From positions 1 through 54,390 of the forward strand of contig JBKQUM010000170.1 of NCBI GenBank assembly GCA_052140165.1: a stretch of DNA of 54,390 bases, read 5' to 3'. Source of the DNA: Bog-473 sp052140165 (GTDB lineage: Bacteria > Actinomycetota > Acidimicrobiia > Acidimicrobiales > RAAP-2). A program made the position numbers and the translations under genes. Below, piece by piece: positions 36,399 through 45,069 of this stretch (positions are counted from its first letter, which is position 1; the number at the start of each line of letters is the position of its first letter). The notes beneath the pieces were generated by a model that saw only the letters and a program-made list of their open reading frames with translations, was not told the origin of the DNA and searched no databases.

Positions 36399-36424
36399 CC
36401 GACCCGGGGTCGGTGACCGGTCAC
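36399..36424 (+). terminator. Hairpin plus palindrome after the acyl-CoA ligase gene
   Basis: CCGACC-cgg-GGTCGG (36399-36413) forms a 6-bp stem five bases after the ligase stop. It is followed at once by the perfect 12-bp palindrome GTGACCGGTCAC (36413-36424). Together they may stop transcription; the palindrome could alternatively be a regulator site for the methyltransferase gene starting at 36467. Confidence 0.4.
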
Positions 36425-36466
36425 GATCTGGGTCGGCACACGGTCCTTGGTGCCTACCATTGGCCC

Positions 36467-37306
36467 ATGACGCGCCGGGAAGGCCTGGGTCTCGACCAGG
36501 AGTACCTGCGGGAGCACCAGTACAGGGACCCGACGAACCTCAACGCGAGGATCGCCCTGCACGCCAAGTACTCCAGGGCGGACGAGCCCTGGTACCCGTG
36601 GCTCGCCGGTCGCATCGAGTGGCCGGAGGGCGGCCATGTGCTCGAGGTCGGCTGCGGGTCCGGTGCGCTGTGGGTCGACATCGCGCCCCTGCTCCCCGAC
36701 CTCCGGCTCACGCTGACCGACCTGTCCCCCGGCATGGTGGAGGCGGCCGCGGCCGCCGTGGCCGCGCTGGACGGCATCGAGCTCTCCGACGCCCGCACGT
36801 GCGACGTGCAGGAGTTGCCGTTCGCGGACGAGGCGTTCGACGTCGTGGTGGCGAACCACATGCTGTACCACGTCCCCGATCCGGCGCGGGCCGCCGCAGA
36901 AATCGCCCGCGTGCTGCGGCCCGACGGTGTGCTCATGGCTGCGACCAACGGGCCCCGACATCTCGATGCCGTGGCCGACCTGTCGCGTCAGGTGCTGGGC
37001 TGGTCGTCGCTGGACTCCGTGGACCGCCGGTTCGGCAGTACGAACGGCGCGTCGGTCCTCGGCACCGCCTTCCGTTCCGTCGCGTGGCAGCACCACCCCG
37101 CCACCATGGTCTGCACCGATCCCGACGATGTGTTCGCCTTCATCGCGTCCTCGGCGGCGGGCCAGGAGGCCTCACCCGGGCAGCGCCGGGCGCTGCAAGG
37201 CGCCGTTGCGGCGCGCTTTCGCGACGGCGGAGGGGTTCTCCCCGTGACGACCGAATCGGGCTGCTTCCAGGCACGGGAGCCTCGCGGCGGTCAGGTGGCG
37301 GGGTAG
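36467..37306 (+). CDS. Class I SAM-dependent methyltransferase (type 11)
   Basis: A 279-residue protein. SAM motif I is VLEVGCGSGALWVDI, then LTLTDLSPGMVEAA (acidic motif II), CDVQELPFADEAFDVVVANHMLYHVPDP and IARVLRPDGVLMAATNG, which is the complete ubiE/type 11 pattern. The N-terminal LDQEYLREHQYRDPTNLNARIALHAKYS is shared with a set of actinobacterial methyltransferases of unknown substrate. ATG at 36467 is the start. Its 3' end overlaps the convergent BrkB-type gene by 16 bases. Confidence 0.88.
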   Translation: MTRREGLGLDQEYLREHQYRDPTNLNARIALHAKYSRADEPWYPWLAGRIEWPEGGHVLEVGCGSGALWVDIAPLLPDLRLTLTDLSPGMVEAAAAAVAALDGIELSDARTCDVQELPFADEAFDVVVANHMLYHVPDPARAAAEIARVLRPDGVLMAATNGPRHLDAVADLSRQVLGWSSLDSVDRRFGSTNGASVLGTAFRSVAWQHHPATMVCTDPDDVFAFIASSAAGQEASPGQRRALQGAVAARFRDGGGVLPVTTESGCFQAREPRGGQVAG

Positions 37307-38265
37307 CCGACCGAGTCCTCGGGCTCCGTGATCGTCTCGGCGTCACGGCGCTTCCACAGCGTCGCGTTGGTTGCGATGGAGGCAGTGAGCAGTCGACCGG
37401 CGAAATAGGTCCAGAGCAGCAACGCCAGGGCGATGCCGATGGCCCCGTAGAGGGACGACTTGCGCGACACCTCGTGCGCGACGTAGGTGAGGGTGAGGAG
37501 GTGCAGCACGCCGAACCCGAGGCCGACGATGACGGCGCCGGGCAGCAGCGCCCACCATTCACAGTCCTCGCGTGGCATCCACCACGAGGCCAGGTACCAG
37601 GCGCCGCCCGACGCCACGACGGTGAGGAGGAGAGCGACCAGACGCAGCCCGATCGATTGCGCACCGAGCCAGGCGACGAGGTCGGCGAGGCCGAAGAGCA
37701 CGGTGACGATTCCGACGAGGATCAGCGCCGACCACAACGACGGGCTCCGGGAAGGCCGGACCCCCCAGATCAGGCGGTGGACGACCCAGAGCACCCTGAT
37801 CAGCGAGCGGGCGGTGAAGGCCAGCGCGACGCCTCCGAGCACGAGAGCGACGATGCGATTGGCCAGGGACATGGTGCTGGTGCTGGTGATCGCGCTGGCC
37901 AGCAGACCGCTGATGCCGGCCGACCGGGCTGCGTCCTTCGGGCTCTGGCTGGCCGCCGTCGACGCCAGGCCGAAGCCGGTGACCATGACGAAGGCATAGG
38001 GGACGAGGAACATGAAGAGCCGGAACGCCACCGCCGCCGCGAGCACGCCTCCCCCGCTCTGCGCATCACGCTCCACCGCTTCGAAGGCGGTGTCGATGGA
38101 CGCGGAATCGGCGCGCCGGGCCTCGATGGCCGCCCGGGTGTGCTGCGCCGTGCTGCGGAGACGCTCCAACCGGCCGGCGGTGACGGGGCCGGCGGACGCA
38201 CCGTCGTCCTCCGACGACACCGGACCTATCTCCCGTCGCTCCCCGGGTTCGCCGTCCGTTGCCAT
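37291..38265 (-). CDS. YihY/BrkB-family inner membrane protein
   Basis: A 324-residue membrane protein with about six hydrophobic segments. GGGVLAAAVAFRLFMFLVPYAFVMV, RSLIRVLWVVHRLIW, ASGGAWYLASWWMPR, PGAVIVGLGFGVLHLLT and SSLYGAIGIALALLLWTYFAGRLL follow the YihY/BrkB order. The family is of uncertain function despite the old names ribonuclease BN and virulence factor. The first 75 residues are a charged cytoplasmic segment. ATG at 38265 is chosen because the upstream frame runs into the LLM oxidoreductase promoter. It is divergent from that gene. Confidence 0.88.
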   Translation of the reverse strand: MATDGEPGERREIGPVSSEDDGASAGPVTAGRLERLRSTAQHTRAAIEARRADSASIDTAFEAVERDAQSGGGVLAAAVAFRLFMFLVPYAFVMVTGFGLASTAASQSPKDAARSAGISGLLASAITSTSTMSLANRIVALVLGGVALAFTARSLIRVLWVVHRLIWGVRPSRSPSLWSALILVGIVTVLFGLADLVAWLGAQSIGLRLVALLLTVVASGGAWYLASWWMPREDCEWWALLPGAVIVGLGFGVLHLLTLTYVAHEVSRKSSLYGAIGIALALLLWTYFAGRLLTASIATNATLWKRRDAETITEPEDSVGYPAT

Positions 38266-38361
38266 GCCGCATTCTGGACCGGATCGCCACGAAGGCAGTG
38301 ACACGAGCACCGGCCGGGCGCAGATTGAGGCCCGTTGCACCGGAACGTTAGGGTCCAGGCC

Positions 38362-39279
38362 ATGAACTACTGGGTCACGTACCCGCTGACGACGCATCCG
38401 TACAACCCCGAATTCGTCACCAAGGCGGGCCTCACGCGTTTCTGCAAGGCGGCCGAGGCGGCCGGCATCGCCGGCATCGGGTTCACGGACCACCCGGCAC
38501 CCACGGAGCGATGGCTGAAGGCGGGCGGGCACGATGCTCTCGATCCCTTCGCCGCGCTCTCGTTCTGTGCCGCGGTGACCGACACCCTGCGCCTCATCCC
38601 CAACATCCTGGTGCTGCCCTACCGCAACCCGTTCCTGGTGGCCAAATCGGTGGCGACCATTGACGCGCTCTCCGGGGGCCGGTTCACGCTCTCCGTCGCC
38701 ACCGGGTACCTACGCGGCGAGTACCGGGCGCTGGGCGTCGACTTCGATCAGCGCAATGCGCGCTTCGACGAGGCGATCGAGGTCATCCTGGGCGTCTGGA
38801 GCGAGGACGACTTCGCCTACGAGGGGTCGACGTTCACCGCCAGGGGTCAGACCGCCAACCCCAAGCCCCACCGGCATCCGCCCATCTGGATCGGGGGGAA
38901 CAGCCGGCAGTCGCGCCGCAGGGTCGCTCGCTACGGCAACGGCTGGAACCCCTTCCCCGCCCCGAGGGTCCTGTCGCAGACGACCAAGACGCCACCCCTC
39001 GAGACGGTGGACGACCTCCGCCTGATGCTCGACGAGCTGTGGCAGTTCGTCGACGAGGCGGGCCGGGATCGAGCCGAGATCGACGTGTCGTTCGGCACCA
39101 GCGCCGGCGGCGATCCGGGGAGCGACCGCTTCGACGCCGACGCCCAACTGGCCGCGGTGGACGAGTTGGCCGGGCTCGGGGTCACGTGGTGCGGCGTCGG
39201 CACGCCCGGCGACTCACTCGATCATGCCGTCGAGGCGCTCGAGCGCTTCGGTGCGTCGGTGATCCGACCGGGTCAGTGA
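38362..39279 (+). CDS. LLM-class F420-dependent oxidoreductase
   Basis: A 305-residue luciferase-like TIM-barrel protein. It shows GIAGIGFTDHPAPTERWL, LRLIPNILVLPYRNPFLVAKSVATIDALSGGRFTLSVATGYLRGEY, RFDEAIEVILGVWSEDD, and PPIWIGGNSRQSRRRVARYGNGWNPF. These are standard for the TIGR03619-like F420 branch of actinobacteria. Coenzyme F420 or FMN would be the cofactor; the substrate is unknown. ATG at 38362 fits the family beginning (MNYWVTYPL). It lies among acyl-CoA genes, and related enzymes take part in mycobacterial lipid and sterol metabolism. Confidence 0.9.
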   Translation: MNYWVTYPLTTHPYNPEFVTKAGLTRFCKAAEAAGIAGIGFTDHPAPTERWLKAGGHDALDPFAALSFCAAVTDTLRLIPNILVLPYRNPFLVAKSVATIDALSGGRFTLSVATGYLRGEYRALGVDFDQRNARFDEAIEVILGVWSEDDFAYEGSTFTARGQTANPKPHRHPPIWIGGNSRQSRRRVARYGNGWNPFPAPRVLSQTTKTPPLETVDDLRLMLDELWQFVDEAGRDRAEIDVSFGTSAGGDPGSDRFDADAQLAAVDELAGLGVTWCGVGTPGDSLDHAVEALERFGASVIRPGQ

Positions 39280-39497
39280 CGCTTGCGCCTGTCGTGCCGT
39301 GACTGCGCCCGCTGCGCCTTGCGGTTGCGCCGGGCCGAGCTGCTCGTCGGCGAGTGATGCGCCGAGTGGTTGGCCGAGCCGGCGTGGTGCACCGGCTCCT
39401 CCTCGTAGGCCATCGTCCTCCGTCTCTTCGTCACCATTGAGGCGAACGCGACGACGAGGACGACGGCGAGCAGGCTGAAGATCAGGACGTAGAACAC
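39273..39497 (-). CDS. Small single-pass membrane protein
   Basis: A protein of about 74 residues with one hydrophobic segment (FYVLIFSLLAVVLVVAFASMV) at the N-terminus and a polar tail ending in a very basic run (SSARRNRKAQRAQSRHDRRKRH). GTG at 39497 is taken as start; an upstream start at 39530 would add eleven residues before the membrane segment. Not recognised. Likely inserted with the basic tail in the cytoplasm. It overlaps the end of the convergent LLM oxidoreductase gene by seven bases and follows the thioesterase gene on the same strand. Confidence 0.55.
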   Translation of the reverse strand: MFYVLIFSLLAVVLVVAFASMVTKRRRTMAYEEEPVHHAGSANHSAHHSPTSSSARRNRKAQRAQSRHDRRKRH

Positions 39498-39519
39498 CGG
39501 CCCATTAGAGCACGGACGC

Positions 39520-40305
39520 TCAGGACGCACCCGGAGGGGAGAGGCTCTCCACGCCCTCGGCGATCATGCGCCGCCACGCCCGGTCGACCAGTGGCGCCTC
39601 GGCGCCGCCGCCGGCGTTGCCCGCCACGATGTCGAGCATCTGGCCCGGCAACACCTCAATGAAGATCCCGTCGGCCTCCGCCGTCAGCTCACCCTCGTGG
39701 TAGATGCCGCCCCAGGTGTAGACCTTGCGGCCCTCCCGGCCCGTGACGCACGCAGCGAGGTCCAGGGGCGCCAGGAGCGGGGTCGGCCGGTTGTAGCGCA
39801 CCTTCAGCGTGCCCGTCATGCCCGGCTGCGCCGCGACGATGTTGGCCAGCCCGAGCAGCTCGTCGAAGAGCTCGGCGATGATGCCGCCGTGCACGCACGT
39901 CGGCGGGCCCTCGTACTGGAGGCCGAAGGTGACCCTGCCCCTGACTTCGCGCAGGCCGCTCTCGCCCTCCACCGCCCACACGTCGACCGGCGGCGCGACG
40001 GGGTTCGCGAAGCCGACCATCGGGCTGGTGGGAAAGTGGTCCTGCGGGTTCCCGATCGGGCCCGGTTGGGGCCGGGAACGCTTCTCGCCCGGCGCGGCGG
40101 ACTCCAGGCGGTCGGCCAGCGCGGCCAGCTCCGCTGCGGCATCGGCGAGGTCGCCGTCGTTGATCGGCTGGCCGACGACAACCGAGCTGATGCGGCGCAT
40201 GGCCGCCGCCAGGCGGTTCAGCGGCTCGTCGCCCGTCGATTCGGCGGGGCCGTCGATCCCCGGGAACCCTTCGCCGGGGCCGATGCCGGCCGCGGCGTTG
40301 CTCAC
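39520..40305 (-). CDS. PaaI/4HBT-type hotdog thioesterase with N-terminal extension
   Basis: A 261-residue protein. The C-terminal half (about 105-230) is a hotdog thioesterase with VTFGLQYEGPPTCVHGGIIAELFDELLG, where HGG and the following Asp/Glu are the active region, and LKVRYNRPTPLLAPL. The N-terminal 100 residues (RLAAAMRRISSVVVGQPINDGDLADAAAELAALADRLE) are helical and are seen in actinobacterial PaaI-like proteins. It would hydrolyse an acyl-CoA. The GTG at 40305 overlaps the stop of the enoyl-CoA hydratase gene (GTGA), so the two are translationally coupled. Confidence 0.88.
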   Translation of the reverse strand: MSNAAAGIGPGEGFPGIDGPAESTGDEPLNRLAAAMRRISSVVVGQPINDGDLADAAAELAALADRLESAAPGEKRSRPQPGPIGNPQDHFPTSPMVGFANPVAPPVDVWAVEGESGLREVRGRVTFGLQYEGPPTCVHGGIIAELFDELLGLANIVAAQPGMTGTLKVRYNRPTPLLAPLDLAACVTGREGRKVYTWGGIYHEGELTAEADGIFIEVLPGQMLDIVAGNAGGGAEAPLVDRAWRRMIAEGVESLSPPGAS

Positions 40306-41096
40306 GTACGCGTGTACTTCGGCGTGCGCTTCTCGGCGAAGGCCTTCTGCCCCTCGGTGGCGTCGTTCGAGGAGAACACGGGCCAGCCGATCTCGAGCTC
40401 GCGAGCCAGGCCGTCGACCTCGGACATGCCCTCGGTCTCGCGCACGCTCCGCTTGATCGCCTCCACCGCCAGCGGTCCGTTCGCCCCGATGACGGCGGCG
40501 ATCTCGAGCGCCCTCTCCAACGCTTTGCCGTCGGGCACGACGTGGCCGATCAGGCCGATGCGCAGGGCCTCGGCCGCCGGCACCTCGCGGGCCGTCAGGA
40601 GGAGCTCCATGGCCAGCGTGTAGGGGATCTGCCGGCGCAGCCGCACTGTCGACCCGCCGAGGGGGAACAGGCCGCGCTTGGCCTCGAAGACGCCGAAGAC
40701 GGCACTCTCCCCCGCCACCCGGATGTCGGTGGCCTGCAGGATCTCGGTCCCACCGGCCACGGCCCAGCCCTCCACCGCGGCGATCAGCGGCTTGCGCAGG
40801 TCGTAGTGCCGCAGCAGCGCCTTCCAGTGCAGGTCGGGGTCCTCGGCCATGCGGGGCTGGTACTTCTCGGCGTCGCTGCCGCCCATGGCCTTGAGGTCCA
40901 TGCCGGCACAGAACGTCCCGCCGGCGCCGGTGAGGATGGCGCAGCGGATGTCGTCGTTGTTGTCGATCTCCTCCCAAGCGTCCTTCATGCCGACCAGCAT
41001 GGGCAGGCTCAGCGCGTTCTTCGCCTCGGGCCGGTTCATCGTCACGATGGCCGTCGCGCCGTCGCGCTCGAAGGTCAGGTGCTCAGTCGAAACCAC
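40302..41096 (-). CDS. Enoyl-CoA hydratase/isomerase (crotonase)
   Basis: A 264-residue crotonase. Oxyanion loops are FCAGMDLKAM and EGWAVAGGTEIL. The two catalytic Glu positions of hydratases are both filled (GGTEI, and FEAKRG). RGLFPLGGSTVRLRRQIPYTLAMELLLTAREVPAAEAL is typical of actinobacterial EchA proteins, as is the ending KRTPKYTRT. It hydrates a 2-enoyl-CoA during beta-oxidation. It lies 54 bases downstream of the thiolase gene and is coupled to the thioesterase gene, so a thiolase-hydratase-thioesterase transcript is likely, probably under the KstR-like operator at 42386. Confidence 0.93.
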   Translation of the reverse strand: MVSTEHLTFERDGATAIVTMNRPEAKNALSLPMLVGMKDAWEEIDNNDDIRCAILTGAGGTFCAGMDLKAMGGSDAEKYQPRMAEDPDLHWKALLRHYDLRKPLIAAVEGWAVAGGTEILQATDIRVAGESAVFGVFEAKRGLFPLGGSTVRLRRQIPYTLAMELLLTAREVPAAEALRIGLIGHVVPDGKALERALEIAAVIGANGPLAVEAIKRSVRETEGMSEVDGLARELEIGWPVFSSNDATEGQKAFAEKRTPKYTRT

Positions 41097-41150
41097 GGTC
41101 CCCTCCAGAGGTAGGCGCCGAAATCGGATTGGATGGTGAAGCGGAGGTGC

Positions 41151-42323
41151 CTAGAGCCGCTCGATGATGGTGCCGGTCGCCAGCGCGCCGCCGCAGCACA
41201 TCGACACGAGGCCGTAGGTGGCGTCGCGCCGCTCGAGCTCGTGCAGAATCGTGGTGATCAGCCGGCTCCCCGTCGCCCCGACCGGGTGGCCAATGGCGAT
41301 GGCCCCGCCGTTGACGTTCACCTTGTCCATGTCGGCGTCGTGCTCCTTGGCCCAGCTCATGACGACCGACGCGAAGGCCTCGTTGACCTCGAACAGGTCG
41401 ATGTCCTTCATGGTCATGCCGGCCTTGGCCAGCACCTTGGTCGTCGCCGCGATGGGGCCGTCGAGGTGGTAGTAGGGGTCGGAGCCCACGAGCACCTGGG
41501 CCACCACGCGGGCCCGGGGCTTGAAGCCCTCGGCCTTGGCGCGGTCCTCCGACATCCACAGCACTGCGGCCGCGCCGTCGGAGATCTGCGAGGAGTTGCC
41601 CGCCGTGTGCATGCCGTCGGGCAGCACCGGCTTCAGCTTGGCCAGCCCCTCGGCGGTCGTGTCGCGGGGCCCCTGGTCCTTCGACACCACGATCTTCTCG
41701 CCGGTGTGCTCGCCACGCGGGCCTTCCTCGCCGACGATCGGCGCCTCGATGGAGACGATCTCGCGGGCGAACCGGTCCTCGGCCACCGCCACCGCCGCCT
41801 TCTTCTGCGACTCGAGGCCGAGCCAGTCGACGTCCTCGCGGGTGATGCCGTACTTCTTGGCGATCCGCTCCGCCGCGGTGAACTGGTCGGGCATGTCGTA
41901 GGGCAGGTCCGAGGGGATGGCGCGCCCGACACCGGCGGCAGCGTTGGCGCCCAGCGGCACCCGGCTCATCACCTCGACGCCGCAGCCGATGGCGGTGTCG
42001 ACGGCGCCGGCGGCGATCAGGTTGTTCACGAAGTGGTTGGCCTGCTGCGACGACCCGCACTGGCAGTCGACCGTCGTGGCCGCGACCTCGTAGGGCATGC
42101 CGCTCAGTAGCCAGGCCGTGCGGGTCACGTTGAACCCCTGCTCGCCGGCCTGGGTCACGCACCCCCCGACCACCTGCTCGACGGACGCCGGGTCGATGCC
42201 CGCCCGCTTGACGACTTCCACCTGCACCGCGCCGAGGACGTCCGGGGAGCGGAGGCCCGAGAGCCACCCGTTGCGCTTCCCGATGGGGGTGCGGACCGCC
42301 TCGATGATTACCGGCTGCGCCAT
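41151..42323 (-). CDS. Thiolase, steroid 3-ketoacyl-CoA thiolase-like (FadA5/FadA6 type)
   Basis: A 390-residue thiolase. The nucleophilic cysteine is C89 in TVDCQCGSSQQANHF, followed later by VNVNGGAIAIGHPVGATGSRL with the active His and SMCCGGALATG with the second Cys. The CGSSQQA and FEVNEAFASVVMSW contexts match the actinobacterial FadA5/FadA6 branch acting in sterol and lipid breakdown. The ATG at 42323 has an AGGAGGAG site eight bases upstream. A KstR-like palindrome is 62 bases upstream of the start, in line with sterol or lipid control. Substrate assignment is inferred. Confidence 0.92.
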   Translation of the reverse strand: MAQPVIIEAVRTPIGKRNGWLSGLRSPDVLGAVQVEVVKRAGIDPASVEQVVGGCVTQAGEQGFNVTRTAWLLSGMPYEVAATTVDCQCGSSQQANHFVNNLIAAGAVDTAIGCGVEVMSRVPLGANAAAGVGRAIPSDLPYDMPDQFTAAERIAKKYGITREDVDWLGLESQKKAAVAVAEDRFAREIVSIEAPIVGEEGPRGEHTGEKIVVSKDQGPRDTTAEGLAKLKPVLPDGMHTAGNSSQISDGAAAVLWMSEDRAKAEGFKPRARVVAQVLVGSDPYYHLDGPIAATTKVLAKAGMTMKDIDLFEVNEAFASVVMSWAKEHDADMDKVNVNGGAIAIGHPVGATGSRLITTILHELERRDATYGLVSMCCGGALATGTIIERL

Positions 42324-42385
42324 GACGGACACTCCTCCTGCTGCCACTCCCGGCCCTTGGCCGGATGCCCTCGTTGGGCAAAATA

Positions 42386-42399
42386 TAGAACCTGTTCTA
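42386..42399. promoter_or_regulatory. KstR-like operator upstream of the thiolase gene
   Basis: TAGAACCTGTTCTA has the same arms as the site at 34764 and again fits TnnAACnnGTTnnA. It stands in a strikingly AT-rich pocket (aaaatatagaacctgttctaactttatc), the usual look of a promoter here, 62 bases before the thiolase start. It is downstream of the neighbouring acyl-CoA dehydrogenase gene, so it most likely controls thiolase, hydratase and thioesterase. Confidence 0.7.
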
Positions 42400-42476
42400 A
42401 CTTTATCATCGGCCCCCCGCAGTCTGCCCGGGCCTGGTCGCCGGGCGCCAACGTCGCCCCGCCGGGCCGCGCCGCG

Positions 42477-43631
42477 CTAGTAGTGCTTGAGCAGCTCCCG
42501 GGCGATGACCACCTTCTGCACCTGGTTGGTGCCCTCGTAAATCTGCGTCACCTTGGCGTCGCGCAGGAACCGCTCGACCGGGAAGTCCTTGGTGTAGCCG
42601 TAACCACCGAGGAGCTGCACCGCGTCGATCGTGATCGACATGGAGGCGTCGGAGGCGAAGGCCTTGGCCATGGCGCCGAAGCTCGTGAGCTCGCCGCCCG
42701 GGTCGTCGTCGGCCATGGCGCAGGCGCGGTAGACGAGCGCGCGGGCGGCCTCGTTGCGCATCGCCATCTCGGCCAGCATGAAGCGCAGACCCTGCAGGTC
42801 GGCGATGGGACCGCCGAAGGCGTGCCGCTGTTTCATGTAGGCGGCCGAGTAGTCGATGGCCCCCTGCGCGATGCCGACCGCCTGCGCGCCGATGGTCGGG
42901 CGGCTGCGATCCAGTGTGTGCATGGCGACGGTGAAGCCCTGCCCCTCCTCGCCGATGCGGTGCGATGCCGGGACGCGCACCTCGTCCAGGACCACTTCGC
43001 CCGTCGGGCTGCCCCGCATCCCGAGCTTGTCCTCGTGCTTGGCGATGCGGATCCCCCATTCCTTCTCCACCAGGAAGCACGAGATGCCGCGCCCGCCGGC
43101 GTCCGGGTCCGTCTTGGCGAAGACGATGTAGAGGTCGGAGATCCCGGCATTGGTGATCCAGTACTTCGAGCCGGTCAGGACGTAGTCGTCACCGTCGCGC
43201 ACCGCCCGTGTGCGCATGGAGGCCACGTCACTCCCGGCGTCGGCCTCGGACAAGCAGTAGCTGGCCTGGATCTCGCCCGAGGCCACCCGCGGCACGTACT
43301 CCCTCTTGAGCTCCTCGCTGCCCCAATTCATGACCGGGAGCATCCCGAGCTTGGAGATCAGGATGGTCAGCGATGTCGACGCGCAGACGCGGGACAGTTC
43401 CTCGACGGCGATGGCCTGGGTGACCATGTCGGCCCCCGCGCCCCCGTAGGCCTCGGGGATGCCGAGGGCCGGCAGCTCCATCTCCTTGCAGGCCTCGAAC
43501 GACTTCCACGGAAACTCGGCATTGCGGTCGACCTCGGCGGCATGGGGCGCCACCTTCTCCTCGCAGAACGTGCGGAGGGTCTCGCGGAAGTCCCGTTGGA
43601 CGTCGGTCAGGGCGAAGCTCGATGCGCTCAC
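42477..43631 (-). CDS. Acyl-CoA dehydrogenase (short-chain type)
   Basis: A 384-residue flavoenzyme with the full set of family motifs: YCLSEADAGSDVASMRTRA, WITNAGISDLYIVFAKTD, AFGGPIADLQGLRFMLAEM, LLGGYGYTKDFPVERFLRDAKVTQIYEGTNQVQKVVIAREL. The catalytic Glu of the short- and medium-chain group is present in IYEGTNQ, so this is a self-sufficient homotetramer type, unlike the copy at 5.9 kb. It introduces the 2,3 double bond into an acyl-CoA. GTG at 43631 is the start, as the family begins (V)SASSFALTDVQRDFRE. It precedes the thiolase gene on the same strand by 154 bases. Confidence 0.93.
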   Translation of the reverse strand: MSASSFALTDVQRDFRETLRTFCEEKVAPHAAEVDRNAEFPWKSFEACKEMELPALGIPEAYGGAGADMVTQAIAVEELSRVCASTSLTILISKLGMLPVMNWGSEELKREYVPRVASGEIQASYCLSEADAGSDVASMRTRAVRDGDDYVLTGSKYWITNAGISDLYIVFAKTDPDAGGRGISCFLVEKEWGIRIAKHEDKLGMRGSPTGEVVLDEVRVPASHRIGEEGQGFTVAMHTLDRSRPTIGAQAVGIAQGAIDYSAAYMKQRHAFGGPIADLQGLRFMLAEMAMRNEAARALVYRACAMADDDPGGELTSFGAMAKAFASDASMSITIDAVQLLGGYGYTKDFPVERFLRDAKVTQIYEGTNQVQKVVIARELLKHY

Positions 43632-43674
43632 GCGCCCATTCTCGCAGAGCGGACCCAACGCCTGTTCACGCTCT

Positions 43675-44544
43675 TCAGTATCGGGACAGGTGGCGGATCA
43701 GAAGATCGGAGAGCTCGACCGGCGCCATCTCGGGGATCCAGTGCGACACGTTCTCCAGGACCTCGAACGTATAGGGGCCGCTCACCCGCTCGGCGGTCTC
43801 CTCCGCCGCCCTCCGCGCGAACGCCCCGTCGCCGGTGGACCAGACGTAGAGCGTCGGGACCGTCACCGGCTGCAGGTCGACCAGCGCGGCGCGGTCCATG
43901 GCCCGGTACCAATTCAGCGCAGCGGTCATGGCGCCGGGTTCGGTCAACGCCGCCACGTAGACGCGGGCGTCCTCGTCGTCGAGACCCGTCTCGGCCAGGA
44001 GGGTGGCCAGCCCGCTGCCCGAGCCGTCGGCACCGAGGAGCAGCCGCTCGGGGACCTCGGGCGTGCGGAACGCATCCGTGGCCTCCCCGTGAGCGGCCTG
44101 GTCCGGGTCGCCCCCGAGAAGGGCGTGCTGCAGGGCGAGGGGGTGGGGCGTCGACACGACGCTCAGCGAACGGACCCTCGCGGGATGGTACGACGCCACG
44201 AGCCAGGCCAGCATGCCGCCCCAGTCGTGTCCCACGAGGTCGAAGGTCTCCATCTCCATGGAGTCGGCGAGGGCGAGGACATCACCCACGAGGCGCTCGG
44301 TCGCGTAGTCACCCACCTCCGCCGGGCGGGCGCCGCAGCAGTAGCCGCGCAAATCGGGAGCGATGGCTCGGTATCCCTCCCGCCCCAGCGCCCACAGCTC
44401 GTCCCGCCAGGCCCAGGACGTCTGGGGGAACCCGTGCAGCAAAATCACCCGCCGGCCCTCATGCGGGCCGGCCGCCCTGCCGGTGAAGGTCAGGCCGCCG
44501 GCCTCTATCTCGAGCCGGTCGATGGCCCCCGTTGCGTCCACCAC
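43675..44544 (-). CDS. Alpha/beta hydrolase, epoxide-hydrolase-like
   Basis: A 289-residue hydrolase with ILLHGFPQTSWAWRDELWALG, APDLRGYCCGARP, the Asp nucleophile in LVGHDWGGMLAWLVASYHPARVRSL, the acid region YVWSTGDGAF, and the His in LENVSHWIPEMAP. HGFP together with GHDWGG is the epoxide hydrolase pattern. Two adjacent GTG codons (44544, 44541) are the best starts. It lies 17 bases after a conserved hypothetical gene and shares its direction with a long minus-strand run. The substrate is unknown; it is not obviously similar to the copy at 22.4 kb beyond the family motifs. Confidence 0.85.
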   Translation of the reverse strand: MVDATGAIDRLEIEAGGLTFTGRAAGPHEGRRVILLHGFPQTSWAWRDELWALGREGYRAIAPDLRGYCCGARPAEVGDYATERLVGDVLALADSMEMETFDLVGHDWGGMLAWLVASYHPARVRSLSVVSTPHPLALQHALLGGDPDQAAHGEATDAFRTPEVPERLLLGADGSGSGLATLLAETGLDDEDARVYVAALTEPGAMTAALNWYRAMDRAALVDLQPVTVPTLYVWSTGDGAFARRAAEETAERVSGPYTFEVLENVSHWIPEMAPVELSDLLIRHLSRY

Positions 44545-44561
44545 AGTGAGGCCCGCCGCGC

Positions 44562-45059
44562 CTATGCCGCGGTGGCACCGCCCCGGCCGTGGGCCTCCTC
44601 GGGGCTGAGCCGGAGGATCTCCTCGGGAATGGAGTCGACGAGTCGCCGCTGCGCGACATAGTCGTGGGAGATGGAGGAGAACAGGGCGCGCCGGGTCTCC
44701 CTCAGCTCGGGCGGCGTGTCCTCGAGGAACCCCCACAGGTCGAGTGCGAACCGGACGTCGTAGATGCAGGGGGCACGCCCGAACAGGGCCGCCCGCTTGG
44801 CCCCGACGAGCGCCACGCCAAGGAGGACGTCGTGCTCCGACTCGTCCTCCCCCAGCTTGAGCTCGTGCTCGAAACGCTTGGCCAACCGAAGAGCGAACCC
44901 CGAGTCGGGCCCCGGTGTGCCGACGCTGCGCCCCCTGGCCACGGACGGTGTGACGAGCTCCGCGGGACGCGACGTGGTCCACGATCCCGGGACGTGCAGG
45001 TGCCGGGCCGGTCGGACCTGGTCGGCCTCGGCGATGGGCACGAACGTGGGCTGCGTCAT
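44562..45059 (-). CDS. Conserved hypothetical protein
   Basis: A 165-residue protein. Its start reads MTQPTFVPIAEADQVRPARHLHVPGSWTTSRPAEL, and the C-terminal half is helical (FALRLAKRFEHELKLGEDES, VLLGVALVGAKRAALFGRAPCIYDVRFALDLWGFL, ELRETRRALFSSISHDYVAQRRLVDSIPEEIL). Similar short proteins occur in actinobacteria, but I know no function. No signal peptide is seen. It sits between a CocE-type hydrolase and an epoxide-hydrolase-like gene with gaps of 10 and 17 bases, so it is likely co-transcribed. Confidence 0.75.
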   Translation of the reverse strand: MTQPTFVPIAEADQVRPARHLHVPGSWTTSRPAELVTPSVARGRSVGTPGPDSGFALRLAKRFEHELKLGEDESEHDVLLGVALVGAKRAALFGRAPCIYDVRFALDLWGFLEDTPPELRETRRALFSSISHDYVAQRRLVDSIPEEILRLSPEEAHGRGGATAA

Positions 45060-45069
45060 GCGCGGGAGG

